A stretch of 64,000 nt of DNA from Burkholderiales bacterium (GCA_023383795.1 JAHDYJ010000013.1:1-64000), one strand, 5' to 3'. Positions 1 through 8,653 are shown, counted from the stretch's first letter. The notes: generated by a model from the letters alone, not told the origin. Program-made: numbers and translations.

Positions 1-492
1 CCTCTCGTACACGACGTCGACCTTGGCGTACTCGAACTCGTGCACGTTGATCTCGGCGCCCACCGCGGGCAGGAAGCCGACGCGGGTGTCGGTGTCCCAG
101 GCGTAGGCTTCCCTGAGCTTGTCGATGAAGTGCCGCATGCCGTACTTGGGCACCGTTCCCGAGGGCCCGTACACCTCGAGCGGCGCAAGGCGCCCCCCGA
201 CCCAGCTGCCGACCCAGACCTGCGGAAAGTCGCCCACGTGGTCGGTGTGCAGGTGGGTGGCGAAATAGGCGGTCATCCGCTCGTAGGGAATCTCGAGCGC
301 GGCGAAGTTCATCTGCGTGCCGAACCCGAAATCGAACATGAACTTGTCGCCGTTGCCGAGCTCCACCAGCCAGCCGGCGTTGGCCTGCGCCGGACGCAGG
401 AACGGACGCCCGGTGCCGAGGGCGGTGATGCGCATCTCGTGGGCACCGAGCGCCTCGGTGTTCGGGAAGTAGTGTTCGCGATAGTCGGCCAT
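1..492 (-). CDS. MBL-fold metallo-hydrolase, GntH-like (3' end missing)
   Basis: The visible 164 codons start at ATG 492 with MADYREHYFPNTEALGAHE and then MRITALGTG, the usual opening of the GntH-like branch of the metallo-beta-lactamase fold. The metal-binding motif THLHTDHVGDFP lies near residue 80. The carboxyl half runs off the left edge of the window. The enzyme should be a cytoplasmic di-zinc hydrolase; the family name comes from guanitoxin biosynthesis, but most members are of unknown substrate. It lies 13 nt downstream of a second MBL protein on the same strand, and the two share the MRIT-LGTG opening, so they look like tandem paralogues in one transcript. Substrate is not deducible. 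Confidence 0.85.
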   Translation of the reverse strand, partial: MADYREHYFPNTEALGAHEMRITALGTGRPFLRPAQANAGWLVELGNGDKFMFDFGFGTQMNFAALEIPYERMTAYFATHLHTDHVGDFPQVWVGSWVGGRLAPLEVYGPSGTVPKYGMRHFIDKLREAYAWDTDTRVGFLPAVGAEINVHEFEYAKVDVVYER

Positions 493-505
493 GGCCAACT
501 CCGGG

Positions 506-1399
506 TCAGAGCTCGATGCGCATGAGGTCGTGCGCGATATGCAGCGGGCCCGAGTAGTGCTTGCGCACGTCGCGCACCACGTCGTCCATCAGGTGCGGGC
601 CCATGAGCTCGACGGGGAAATGCGCCGTCGCCGCGCGCTTGATCACCGGACTCGTCGACTCGAAATGCCCGAAGTGCGTGGCGACGAGACTCTTGACGTC
701 GGCGCGCTTGGCGATCATCCCGAGATCCGTCGGGCTCGTGTGAGCGAAGATGCCCACTCCGGTCTTCTTGCGGTGCTCGATGAAGACCTCGGGGAAGGTG
801 CACTCGTGCAGCAGCACGTCGGCGCCGCGGGCGAGCTCGACCATGGCATCGCAGGGCGCGGTGTCGCCGCTGAAGGCGAGCACCTTGCCCTCGGCTTCGA
901 CACGCACGCCGAAGCACTCGCTGATCTCGCGCGGGATGTGCTCCACCCAGTCGCAGGTGATTCGCACGTACTCGTCCTCGTAGGCGAGGCCGGGCGAGCA
1001 TTCGCGCACTTGCGGTCGCATCGCCTCCAGGTTCTTCTGGCGCGCCGGATAGTGGCTGCGTGCCGCGAAGTCGGCGTGAAACGCGCCGCCCTCGAACAAG
1101 TGCTCGCAGAAGTGTCTGGTGCCCTTGGGGCCGACCACGACGGGCGACCCCTGGCGCGACCACATCCAGCCGGTGATGGCGAAAAGCGGGAAGTCGCAGA
1201 TGTGATCGTGGTGCAGGTGGGTCAGATAGACGAACGGCACGTCCGCCGGATTGACGTTGGCGCGCACCATGTTGTGGGTGACCCCGGCGCCGCAGTCGAA
1301 CAGGTAGTGCCGGCCGTTGGTGAGCGTCAGCAGGATGCCTGACTGAGCGCGGTCCGGGTCCGGGAAGGCGGCCCCGGTGCCGAGCATGGTGATGCGCAT
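506..1399 (-). CDS. MBL-fold metallo-hydrolase (RNase Z/arylsulfatase-like)
   Basis: The 297-residue protein opens with MRITMLGTGAAFPDPDRAQ and carries the complete di-zinc motif THLHHDHICDFP around residues 60-71. Further family features are FSGDTAPCDAM near residue 175 (metal-bridging Asp) and ATHFGHF near 240. No signal peptide is present, so it is cytoplasmic. This organisation is typical of the tRNase Z-like/ElaC-type or arylsulfatase-like hydrolases, which cleave phosphoesters or lactones, but the long exosite arm of true RNase Z is not evident. It is followed 13 nt later by a paralogous MBL gene and is divergent from the LysR regulator, with about 80 nt between the starts, so the regulator may control this pair. 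Confidence 0.85.
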   Translation of the reverse strand: MRITMLGTGAAFPDPDRAQSGILLTLTNGRHYLFDCGAGVTHNMVRANVNPADVPFVYLTHLHHDHICDFPLFAITGWMWSRQGSPVVVGPKGTRHFCEHLFEGGAFHADFAARSHYPARQKNLEAMRPQVRECSPGLAYEDEYVRITCDWVEHIPREISECFGVRVEAEGKVLAFSGDTAPCDAMVELARGADVLLHECTFPEVFIEHRKKTGVGIFAHTSPTDLGMIAKRADVKSLVATHFGHFESTSPVIKRAATAHFPVELMGPHLMDDVVRDVRKHYSGPLHIAHDLMRIEL

Positions 1400-1477
1400 C
1401 GCGTTCTCGCGCAGGGAGTTGCCGAAGCGAGTCTAGGCGGCTTGCGTGATAACGAAAAGCCGGCAAAATGGCATAAC

Positions 1478-2545
1478 GTGAAAACGAATCGGAATAGCAA
1501 ATCGGAGCCGGATCCGGGGGCGGCTGGCGCGGTGGACCGCCGGCTGCGGTCGCGCCTGCGGATGCGGCATTTCGAGCTGCTCTCGGCGCTCGCCGAGGAG
1601 GGCGCGATCCATCGCGTCGGCCGGCGTCTCGGCATGACCCAACCCGCCGCGAGCAAGCTGCTGCGCGAAGCGGAGCAGGCGTTCGGCGTGACGCTCTTCG
1701 AGCGCACGCGGCGCGGCGTCGCGCCCAACGCCTGCGGTCGGACGGTGGTCGAGCGCGCGCGGCTGATGCTCGGCGTTCTCGAGGGGACGGGCGAGGCGGT
1801 CGCCGCGATCGCCGGCGGCGCCGTGGGTTCGGTCAGCGTTGGCGTGTACGCCGTGGCTGCGCCCGTGCTGCTGCCGCGCGCGGTGACGTCGCTGCGCCAA
1901 CGCGGCTCGTTGATCCGCGTGCGGCTCGAGGAAGGCAGCCCCGAGGTGCTTCTTTCGGCATTGCATCGCGGCGCCCTGGATTGCGTCGTCGGACGGGTGA
2001 CGGCCGACGAGCGATCGGCGGATCTCGCGCTCGAGCCGCTCTACGATGAACCGATCACCGTGGTCTGCGGTCCGGATCATCCGCTGGCGCGCCGTCGGCG
2101 AATTCGATGGAGCGATACCGCCGAGTACGACTGGATACTGCCGCCCCCGCGCGCGCCGCTCAGGTCGACGCTCGAGCGCTGGTTCACCGAGCGAAGCATG
2201 GAGCTGCCGCGCTGCCGGGTCGAATCGGTGTCGATCCTCGCCAACGTGACGATGGCGCGCGAGTCGAAGACGCTGGTCATGCTGCCCGAGCGCGTCGCCA
2301 AGCTCTACGCGGAGCTCGGCCTGGTGCACATCCTGCCGCTGGTGTTCGCGTCGACTCCGGTGAGCGTCGCCACCCGCAGGGGCGAGGCACGCAGCGCCGC
2401 GCTTTCGGCGTTCCTCGACGCGCTGCGTGAAGCTGCTGCCGACGTGCGCGGCCGCGACGAAGCCAAGAGCAGAGAAGTCAGTGTGGCGCGACCCAACCGT
2501 CCGAACGGCGATAGATTGCCGAGCCTGGATGAGTCGTCGCGGTAG
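1478..2545 (+). CDS. LysR-family transcriptional regulator
   Basis: An N-terminal winged helix-turn-helix (LRMRHFELLSALAEEG through MTQPAASKLLREAEQAFG, roughly residues 15-65) is followed by a periplasmic-binding-protein-like effector domain, with the LysR hallmark FERTRRGVAPN. Such proteins bind a small inducer and act on divergent or adjacent promoters. I place the start at GTG 1478; a TTG at 1442 in the same frame would add 12 residues. No strong ribosome-binding site distinguishes them. The neighbours suggest that it regulates the ABC importer and amidohydrolase operon that begins 140 nt downstream, or the divergent MBL pair. The tail (about 40 residues after the fold) is basic and polar and looks non-conserved. 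Confidence 0.9.
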   Translation: MKTNRNSKSEPDPGAAGAVDRRLRSRLRMRHFELLSALAEEGAIHRVGRRLGMTQPAASKLLREAEQAFGVTLFERTRRGVAPNACGRTVVERARLMLGVLEGTGEAVAAIAGGAVGSVSVGVYAVAAPVLLPRAVTSLRQRGSLIRVRLEEGSPEVLLSALHRGALDCVVGRVTADERSADLALEPLYDEPITVVCGPDHPLARRRRIRWSDTAEYDWILPPPRAPLRSTLERWFTERSMELPRCRVESVSILANVTMARESKTLVMLPERVAKLYAELGLVHILPLVFASTPVSVATRRGEARSAALSAFLDALREAAADVRGRDEAKSREVSVARPNRPNGDRLPSLDESSR

Positions 2546-2684
2546 GACCGAGTTTCTGACGCACGGTAATTGCGACCAGCGCGGCGTCGCTACGAGCGCC
2601 GGCCTTGTTCGCTGAGCACTGCTGGCAGTGCACAGCCGATTCAGCTACGCTACGCGCGTTCGTCGTTCATGCGAGGAGAGTGCG

Positions 2685-3683
2685 ATGCGCGCGTCGGCGG
2701 TGGTGTGCTTCAGTGCATTGGGGATCGCGATTGCCGCGCCGGCCGTCGCGCAAGAGAAGATCGTCGCGCTGATGAATTTCACGATCCAGGGCGACCACGG
2801 ACCGTTCTTCGTCGCCAAGGAGAAAGGCTACTTCCGCGAGGCCGGGCTCGACGTAGAGATCCAGCGCGGCTTCGGCTCCGGGGACACGGTGAAGAAGGTG
2901 GTCGCCGGCGTTGCGGACATCGGTTTCGCCGACCCCGTGCCCATCATCCAGGCGGTGGCCGAGGGGCAACAGGTAAGGGCGATCATGGGCGGTTACATGC
3001 AGGAGCCCTGCGCGCTCTATTCGACCGCCGAAGGTGCGAACATCAAGTCGCCGAAGGAGATGGAAGGGCGCACGATCGGCGGACCGCCGGCGGACATCTG
3101 CATCGTGCTGCTGCAGCCGGTGATGGAGAGGGCCGGCGCCGATTGGTCGAAGGTCAAGGTCCAGAACATGGACGCGCCGACGCGCATCCCGCTGCTGGCG
3201 GCCGGCAAGATCGATGCCGCCGGCTCCTTCGCGGAGAAGGAGGTGCTGTTCGAGAAGGCGATCAAACAGGCCGGCAAGACGATGGTCACCTGGCCGTTCA
3301 GCAAATACATCGAGAAGTACAGCGTGATGACCATCGCCGGCAAGAACCTGCTGTCGAAACCCGAGACGCTGCGCAAGTTCACGCTGGCGCTCCTCCGTGG
3401 CTACGAGGACGCGATCAAGGATCCCGACGCGGCGGCCGCGACCATCTTGAAGGCGCACCCCGAGTTCGACCGCGACTACATCCTCGCCTCGGCGCGCACC
3501 ATCGATCGCGTGGTCTGGGATCCGACCACGAAGTCGAAGGGCCTCGGCACGCTGGACGCGAAGAAGATGGCCGCCACGATCGACCTGACGGCGAAGTACT
3601 GGAAGCTCGCGAAGAAGCCCGCCCCGGAGGAAATCTTCACGAATGAGTACATCGAGTGGGCGCACGCGCAGCGCAAGCGATAG
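2685..3683 (+). CDS. ABC transporter substrate-binding protein, NMT1/SsuA type
   Basis: The protein (332 aa) starts at ATG 2685 after the site gaggagag and has a cleavable signal peptide (MRASAVVCFSALGIAIAAPAVAQ). The sequence GPFFVAKEKGYFREAGLDVEI followed by GSGDTVKKVVAGVADIGFA is the standard first lobe of NMT1/THI5-like and taurine/nitrate/sulfonate binding proteins. It should capture a small nitrogen- or sulfur-containing solute in the periplasm for the membrane permease and ATPase encoded next. The coding end overlaps the permease start by 41 nt, which indicates translational coupling. Ligand cannot be read from the sequence; a pyrimidine- or thiamine-precursor-like compound would fit the amidohydrolase at the end of the operon. 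Confidence 0.92.
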   Translation: MRASAVVCFSALGIAIAAPAVAQEKIVALMNFTIQGDHGPFFVAKEKGYFREAGLDVEIQRGFGSGDTVKKVVAGVADIGFADPVPIIQAVAEGQQVRAIMGGYMQEPCALYSTAEGANIKSPKEMEGRTIGGPPADICIVLLQPVMERAGADWSKVKVQNMDAPTRIPLLAAGKIDAAGSFAEKEVLFEKAIKQAGKTMVTWPFSKYIEKYSVMTIAGKNLLSKPETLRKFTLALLRGYEDAIKDPDAAAATILKAHPEFDRDYILASARTIDRVVWDPTTKSKGLGTLDAKKMAATIDLTAKYWKLAKKPAPEEIFTNEYIEWAHAQRKR

Positions 3684-4458
3684 GCTGAGCTTCTTCGGAA
3701 CGCCGATCGCCACGCTCGCGGGGCTCGTCGCCCTGTGGCAGCTCGTCGTCTCCCTGTTCTCGATCCCGACTTTCATCCTGCCGGGTCCCCTGGTGGTGTG
3801 GCGGACCGCGGTCGAGTTCGGGGCGAACTGGGTGCCGCACGTGCTCGCGACCGTGGCGATCGCCCTGCTGGGGTTCGGCGTCGCCATCGTCGTCGGCGTG
3901 CTGCTCGCCATCATCATCGTCCACTCGCGCACCTTGAGTCGGGTGCTCACGCCCGCGATCGTGATCATGCAGATCGTGCCGAAGATCGCCTTCGCGCCGC
4001 TGTTCCTGATCTGGTTCGGGCTGGGGCCGTTGCCGATCGTGGTGGTGACGTTTCTGGTGGCGTTCTTCCCGATGGTCGTGAACGCCGCCGTGGGCCTCGC
4101 CGAGATCGAGCGCGATCTCCTCGATCTCGCGCGGGTGCTGCGGCTCAACTGGTGGAAGGTCCTCTGGTCGATCCGCTTCCCGACCGCGCTGCCCCACATC
4201 TTCGGCGGGCTGAAGATCGCCTCGACGCTCGCGGTGATCGGCGCGATCATCGGCGAATTCGTCGGCTCGAACCGCGGCCTCGGCTACCTGATCCTGATCG
4301 CCAACAACAACCTCAATACGCCGCTCGCGCTCGCGGCGATCGCGCTGATCTCGCTCTTCGGCCTCGCGCTCTATGCCGCGATCGTGCTGCTGGAGATGAT
4401 CTCGCTGCCCTGGAAGCCGGTCGAGGCGGGCGGGCTCGAGAGCGTGGCCCAGGTGTGA
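3643..4458 (+). CDS. ABC transporter permease, SsuC/TauC type
   Basis: The 271-residue protein has six predicted membrane helices and the BPD-type inner-membrane signature around residues 160-205 (LRLNWWKVLWSIRFPTALPH, the EAA loop contacting the ATPase). It belongs to the sulfonate/nitrate/taurine permease family, with typical length. ATG 3643 overlaps the binding-protein gene by 41 nt; a later start is possible because the first 15 residues are polar and poorly conserved. The stop codon overlaps the GTG of the ATPase gene (GTGA), so the three genes form one translationally coupled operon. Confidence 0.92.
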   Translation: MSTSSGRTRSASDRLSFFGTPIATLAGLVALWQLVVSLFSIPTFILPGPLVVWRTAVEFGANWVPHVLATVAIALLGFGVAIVVGVLLAIIIVHSRTLSRVLTPAIVIMQIVPKIAFAPLFLIWFGLGPLPIVVVTFLVAFFPMVVNAAVGLAEIERDLLDLARVLRLNWWKVLWSIRFPTALPHIFGGLKIASTLAVIGAIIGEFVGSNRGLGYLILIANNNLNTPLALAAIALISLFGLALYAAIVLLEMISLPWKPVEAGGLESVAQV

Positions 4459-5222
4459 CGCGGGCCGTCGCGGTGGAGTTGCGCGGGGTGTCGTGCGAAT
4501 ACCGCACGCGCACCGGTCGCGTGCTCGCGGTGGAGAAGCTCTCGATGCAGGCTTCGGACCGGGAGTTCGTGGCGCTGCTCGGGCCGAGCGGCTGCGGCAA
4601 GAGCACGCTCCTCAAGATGGTCGCGGGCCTGGTGCCGGCGACCGCGGGCGAGGTGCTCGTCTACGGACGACCGGTCGTGCGGCCGCTCGAGAGCCTCGGC
4701 ATGGTCTTTCAGAGCCCGGTGCTGCTGCGCTGGCGCACGGTGATCAACAACGTGCTCTTTCCCGCGGAGGCAACCGGGCGGCGCGACGCGGCGATGCGCG
4801 AGCGGGCGATGGCGCTCCTGCGGCTCGTGGGCCTGACCGGCTTCGAGGACAAGTATCCGCACGAGCTCTCCGGCGGCATGGCGCAGCGGGTGTCGCTCGC
4901 GCGGGCGCTCCTGCTCGAGCCCACACTGCTGCTGATGGACGAGCCGTTCGGCGCGCTCGACGCGCTCACCCGGGAGGAGATGGGGATCGAGCTGCTGCGC
5001 ATCTGGCAGGAGCAACCGAAGACCATCCTCTTCGTGACGCACAGCATATCCGAGTCGGTGCTGCTCGCCGACCGCGTGATCGTGATGACGCCGCGGCCCG
5101 GCCGCGTAGCAGCGGAGATCACGATCGACCTGCCGCGACCGCGCTCGGGGCGCATGCGCGTCTTGCCGCGCTTCGGCGAGCTCGTCAGCGTGCTGCAGGA
5201 CGAAATGGGGATTGCAACCTGA
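4455..5222 (+). CDS. ABC transporter ATP-binding protein, SsuB/TauB type
   Basis: This 255-residue ATPase has Walker A GPSGCGKSTLLK, Q-loop MVFQSPVLLRWRTV, signature LSGGMAQRVSLARAL, Walker B LLLMDEPFGALD and switch His in FVTHSISE. The DEPFGALDALTR form is characteristic of the nitrate/sulfonate/taurine importers. The start is GTG 4455, overlapping the permease stop codon. It energises the importer encoded by the two preceding genes and is followed 8 nt later by the amidohydrolase. Confidence 0.94.
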   Translation: MTRAVAVELRGVSCEYRTRTGRVLAVEKLSMQASDREFVALLGPSGCGKSTLLKMVAGLVPATAGEVLVYGRPVVRPLESLGMVFQSPVLLRWRTVINNVLFPAEATGRRDAAMRERAMALLRLVGLTGFEDKYPHELSGGMAQRVSLARALLLEPTLLLMDEPFGALDALTREEMGIELLRIWQEQPKTILFVTHSISESVLLADRVIVMTPRPGRVAAEITIDLPRPRSGRMRVLPRFGELVSVLQDEMGIAT

Positions 5223-5230
5223 GGGACGCC

Positions 5231-6535
5231 ATGGACTGGTACACAGCAGACCGCATCTTCGTCGACGGCCGGTTCGAGACCGGCGTCTGGCTCGGGGTGG
5301 AGGATGGCGCAGTCCGCGCGGTGAGCCGCGAGCGGCCGCAGGCTCCGGTGCGCGAGTTCGGCGATTGCGCGATCTTCCCCGGCACGGTGAACACCCACAC
5401 CCACGCGTTCCATTCAATGCTGCGCGGATGCGGCGACGATTTGCCGCTCCTCGAGTGGCTCTACGACGTCGTCTACAAGCACGCCGCGGATTTCACGCCC
5501 GACGACGCCTACGTCGGTGCCGCGCTCGCCTTCGGCGAGATGCTGAAGAACGGCATCACGACGGTGGTCGACTTCTTCTATCTGAACGGTCGTGGCAACG
5601 AGTACGCGCTCGCCACGATCCGCGCCGCCGAGGACCTCGGCATCCGTCTTGTGCTGGCGCGGACGTTCATGGACTGGGAGAAGGCGCCGGCGACGATCCG
5701 GGAGACCGTCCCGGATGCGCGGCGCCGTTATGGGGAGCTCGCCGCCGGATACGGCGGCCATCCAACGGTGCGGATCTGTCCCTCGGCGCACAGCCTCTAC
5801 GCCGCTTCGCCGGCGATGATCGAGGCCGCGGCCCAGGCCGCATCGGAGCGGAACACGGCCTGGCACATGCACGTTGCGGATGCGCGCGGGCCGGAGGAGG
5901 CGATCAAGCGGCAGCACGGGCGCACCACTGTCGGTCGCATGGCCGACCTCGGGGTCGTGCGCGGCGATCTCGTCGCCATACACGCCGTCTACGTCGACGA
6001 GAAGGAGCTCGACCTGCTGGCCGAGCGTCAGGTACGCGTCTCGCACAACCCGGCGGCGAACATGTTTCTGGGGGATCGCGCCGCCCGCGTCGCCCGCATG
6101 CGCCGCATCGGAATGTGCGTAGGTCTCGGCACCGACGGCGGCCTGGACAACAATACGCTCAGCATCTTCCACGAGATGAAGCTCGCCGCGCTGGTGCAGA
6201 AGTCGACCGAGGCTGACCCGCAGGCGATCACGGCCGCCGACCTCACGCGGATGGCGACCGTCGAAGGCGGGCGCATCGCGGAGCAGCCGCTCGGCAGCCT
6301 CGCACCCGGACAGCTCGCCGATTTCGTGGTGATCGATCTGTCCGACATCGCGCTCGTACCGGGCGATCGGCTCGAGTCCCACATGGTCTACTCGATGTCC
6401 GATCGCGCCATCCGGCACGTCTACGTGCACGGCAAGGCGGTGGTCGAGAACGGAAGGCTGCGCGGTCTCGAAGAAGCCGAGCTGCGCCGCCGCGTCGTCG
6501 CCGCGACGCGGCGGTTCTTCGCCGCGGTGCAGTAA
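5231..6535 (+). CDS. Amidohydrolase, TRZ/ATZ deaminase family
   Basis: This 434-residue cytoplasmic enzyme shows all amidohydrolase-superfamily ligands: HTHAFH (His56, His58), HMHVAD (His212/His214), AIHAVY (His251), the SHNPAAN loop and the catalytic Asp302 in GLGTDGG. It resembles 8-oxoguanine deaminases and hydroxyatrazine-type aminohydrolases, which remove amino groups or halogens from N-heterocycles. ATG 5231 follows the ABC ATPase by 8 nt, so the deaminase probably acts on the compound the transporter brings in. The exact substrate is open: a purine, pyrimidine, guanidine or triazine-like ring are all compatible with the family. Confidence 0.9.
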   Translation: MDWYTADRIFVDGRFETGVWLGVEDGAVRAVSRERPQAPVREFGDCAIFPGTVNTHTHAFHSMLRGCGDDLPLLEWLYDVVYKHAADFTPDDAYVGAALAFGEMLKNGITTVVDFFYLNGRGNEYALATIRAAEDLGIRLVLARTFMDWEKAPATIRETVPDARRRYGELAAGYGGHPTVRICPSAHSLYAASPAMIEAAAQAASERNTAWHMHVADARGPEEAIKRQHGRTTVGRMADLGVVRGDLVAIHAVYVDEKELDLLAERQVRVSHNPAANMFLGDRAARVARMRRIGMCVGLGTDGGLDNNTLSIFHEMKLAALVQKSTEADPQAITAADLTRMATVEGGRIAEQPLGSLAPGQLADFVVIDLSDIALVPGDRLESHMVYSMSDRAIRHVYVHGKAVVENGRLRGLEEAELRRRVVAATRRFFAAVQ

Positions 6536-6688
6536 GCGCCAGTTCTTACGGGCTCTCGCTCGGGAGACCGGGACGTTCAGCCCGCAGCGTCGAACGCCGC
6601 CTTGGCGCGGCGCACGAGGCTCGGGTGCAGAACGCCGAGCTTCGGCGTCTGGCCGTGGGGCGCGTGCGGCGGAACGCGGAACCAACCG

Positions 6689-6816
6689 AAGCATCCGTCG
6701 CTCCACTTCAAGCGGCTTGGCGAACTGTGGTGCGAGCCCTCGGTGCCGAGGTCGGGGACGGTATCGTGTGGGTCTGGATCGGGACCCACGCCGAGTACGA
6801 CAAGATCGTCGGATAG
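6689..6816 (+). pseudogene. Frameshifted relic of a RelE/ParE-type toxin
   Basis: Frame 2 encodes KHPSLHFKRLGELW, the start of the core of a widespread RelE/ParE-like toxin subfamily, and then loses homology near 6730. The remainder of the core, RALGAEVGDGIVWVWIGTH followed by AEYDKIVG and a stop at 6814-6816, continues in frame 1. In intact relatives as I remember them, about eight residues (of the type SVRVGLHY) sit between the two parts, so the gene has a short deletion plus frameshift. Nothing recognisable as the toxin N-terminus or its antitoxin remains in 6536-6688. Not functional. Confidence 0.6.
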
Positions 6817-6891
6817 CCTGCCTCGATCGTGCCCTAGATCGGGACGCGCCTACCTGGCGCTTGCCGGGCAGAGTCACTTAGACTGACTGCT

Positions 6892-7185
6892 ATGCCGCAG
6901 TGGCAATTCCGCCGGATGCACCCCGGCGAGATGAACATCGACCCGATCGAGAGCGAGTTCTTCTCGACCGAGGCGCTCGAGAGCCTCGCGGATGCGCTGG
7001 TGCGCGAGGCGATCCAGAACTCGCTCGACGCGCACGCGGCGCGCTATCTCGCGGGGCTCTGGCCGCATGTCGCCGCCGACCGGAGCGGCCTCGTGCAGCT
7101 CCGGAGGCGGGTGCGCCGCTCGACTTTGTCGCGATCGAGGACTTCGGCGCGCGCGGGCTCCCGACCAGGACGGTTGTCCCGCGGT
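6892..7185 (+). pseudogene. N-terminal fragment of a GHKL-type ATPase
   Basis: Starting at ATG 6892 the frame reads MPQWQFRRMHPGEMNIDPIE and then ALVREAIQNSLDA, which matches the N-box (E..QN..DA) of Hsp90/histidine-kinase/MutL-like ATPases. Immediately after, about 40 residues seem to be missing: the frame jumps to AARYLAGLWPHVAADR, and the continuing homologous piece APLDFVAIEDFGARGLP lies in another frame near 7110-7160. The gene is therefore broken by a deletion and a frameshift. Its apparent C-terminal end lies 0.8 kb downstream (8009-8574) on the far side of a toxin-antitoxin pair. Recognition of the family is from memory of similar bacterial proteins of unknown role. Confidence 0.6.
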
Positions 7186-7279
7186 GATCTCGGCGATGCA
7201 GGGGGCGCTTGCGTCTGGCAGTGCTATTCTTGAGCCTGTCCGGGTCGCGACGCCCGACGCCTGGACATGTGGAGGGGCG

Positions 7280-7507
7280 ATGGCCACGAACGAGCGAATC
7301 GAGATCAATCCGAAGATCATGCTGGGAAAGCCGGTGATCCGTGGCACCCGGATTCCGGTCGAGCTGATCTTGCGGAAGCTCGGCGAGGGTGCGAGCGAGG
7401 CCGAGCTTCTGGACGCCTATCCGAACCTCAGCCGCGAGGACATTCGGGCGGCGATGCTGTTCGCCGCCGATGCCGTCGCGCACGAGGAAACCGCAACCGC
7501 CGATTGA
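7280..7507 (+). CDS. DUF433 antitoxin (VapB-like)
   Basis: The 75-residue protein carries the DUF433 core INPKIMLGKPVIRGTRIPVE followed by ILRKLGEGASEAELLDAYP, with a helix-turn-helix-like second half. DUF433 proteins are the usual antitoxin partner of DUF5615 PIN-like toxins and probably bind both toxin and their own promoter. The start ATG 7280 follows ggaggggcg at a good distance. The toxin gene begins 22 nt after the stop. Both genes look intact although the sequence on either side is decayed. Confidence 0.85.
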   Translation: MATNERIEINPKIMLGKPVIRGTRIPVELILRKLGEGASEAELLDAYPNLSREDIRAAMLFAADAVAHEETATAD

Positions 7508-7529
7508 AGCTCTTCCTCCGGGTCGTGCG

Positions 7530-7892
7530 GTGAGCGTCCAACTGCTTGCGGACGAGAGCTGCGATTTCTCGGCGGTCCGGGCGTTGCGCGCAGCGGGGTT
7601 CGACGTTCTGGCCGTGCTCGAACGCGCCCCCGGCGCGACCGACGACGAAGTGGTCGCGCTCTCGGTACGGGAAGCGCGCGTGCTCCTTACCGAAGACAAG
7701 GACTTCGGGCAGCTCGTCTTCGCGGCGAACCGCGAATCGGCCGGCGTGGTCCTGATCCGCTTTCCCGCGTCGGCACGCTCTGCTCTTGCGACGCGCGTCG
7801 TGCAATTGGTGCAGCGCGAAGGCGAAAGTCTCCGGGGAGCGTTCGTCGTGCTCCAGCCTCGGCGCACGCGGATCACGCGGCTTCCGGCTTGA
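7530..7892 (+). CDS. DUF5615 PIN-like toxin
   Basis: From GTG 7530 the 120-residue protein reads VSVQLLADESCDFSAVRALR, with acidic residues at the PIN-like positions (Asp9/Glu10, Asp in GATDDEVVALS, and LLTEDKDFGQLVF near residues 50-62). DUF5615 proteins are predicted Mg-dependent ribonucleases related to VapC. The partner DUF433 antitoxin gene is directly upstream in the same transcript. A GTG start is chosen because it gives the family N-terminus; no ATG is available nearby in frame. Confidence 0.8.
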   Translation: MSVQLLADESCDFSAVRALRAAGFDVLAVLERAPGATDDEVVALSVREARVLLTEDKDFGQLVFAANRESAGVVLIRFPASARSALATRVVQLVQREGESLRGAFVVLQPRRTRITRLPA

Positions 7893-8008
7893 GGCGCCGC
7901 ATCACGATTCCGCGCCCCTGGCACACGGAGCGGGAGCACTGGATGGCGGGCCGCTGCGCAGCTCGACCGGAGGACACGACGCTGCGTGGCGCGGTGGGGG
8001 GAGTTCGA

Positions 8009-8574
8009 GTGAATCATCCACCGGCGTGGCAGTTCCGCCGGATGCACCCCGGCTGGAGCGAGGGGCTCGCGCTCGCGCGCCTGGTCGAGCTTGCGCAATG
8101 GAGGCTCGCGCACGGCGCGCGGCGGTGTGTGCGCCTGCCCGAGCCGCCCGCGGAAACCGCGCCGCGCTGGACGGGCGATGCGGCGCTGGAGGCGGCGCTC
8201 GCGCCGCTGCGCGAAGCGTTCGCGCGCGGCGAGCGCGTTGCGGTCGAGGTGCCGGTGTGGGTGAAGCCCGCCGCGGGCGATGCCTCGCTCGCCGCCTTCG
8301 ACGTCTATCTCGAGCGCGACGACGCGCTTGCCGGCGGCGAGGAGCACTTCGTGCGCGAAGGCATCGCGGTCGCGGGGTGCGCAGCCCCGTGCAGGCGGGA
8401 GTGCGCGCGATCGTGAACGTGCGCGAGCGCGCGCTCTCGGGGCTGCTCGGCGACTCCGAGAACCCGGCGCACACCGAGTGGCAGGAGCGCTCGCCGCGCT
8501 TCAAAGAGGCGATCCTGGAGCTGCTGCCGCCGGAGTTCGACGCGTGGCGGGCGCAGACCGCGCTCGCGGCGTGA
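8009..8574 (+). pseudogene. C-terminal fragment of the GHKL-type ATPase
   Basis: The piece begins with a copy of the family N-terminus (AWQFRRMHPG at 8024-8053) and then jumps straight into C-terminal sequence: ARLVELAQWRLAHGARR, VAVEVPVWVKPAAGD, FDVYLERDDALAGGEEHFVR. Around 8375-8385 the frame shifts by one, and the homologous end continues as VQAGVRAIVNVRERALSG and then LLGDSENPAHTEWQERSPRF to the stop at 8574. The middle of the protein, including the ATPase catalytic region, is absent. The element is non-functional but shows that a full-length ATPase gene once existed here. Confidence 0.6.
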
Positions 8575-8653
8575 AACCGCTGTCACGCAGGTAGCGAGTC
8601 GGAGCGCGGCGCGTCAGAATAGCTCTTTGCAGACTCTTTTCCACTCGAGCACC

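Larger units (their letters stand above)
6901..8053 (+). repeat. Direct repeat pair of 27 bp flanking the toxin-antitoxin genes
   Basis: Positions 6901-6927 and 8027-8053 differ at one base of 27. Both encode WQFRRMHPG, the opening of the broken ATPase. The first copy is followed by the N-terminal ATPase fragment, the second by the C-terminal fragment. This is either a remnant of a duplicated gene whose copies decayed differently, or a recombination footprint from acquisition of the toxin-antitoxin pair. Confidence 0.7.
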
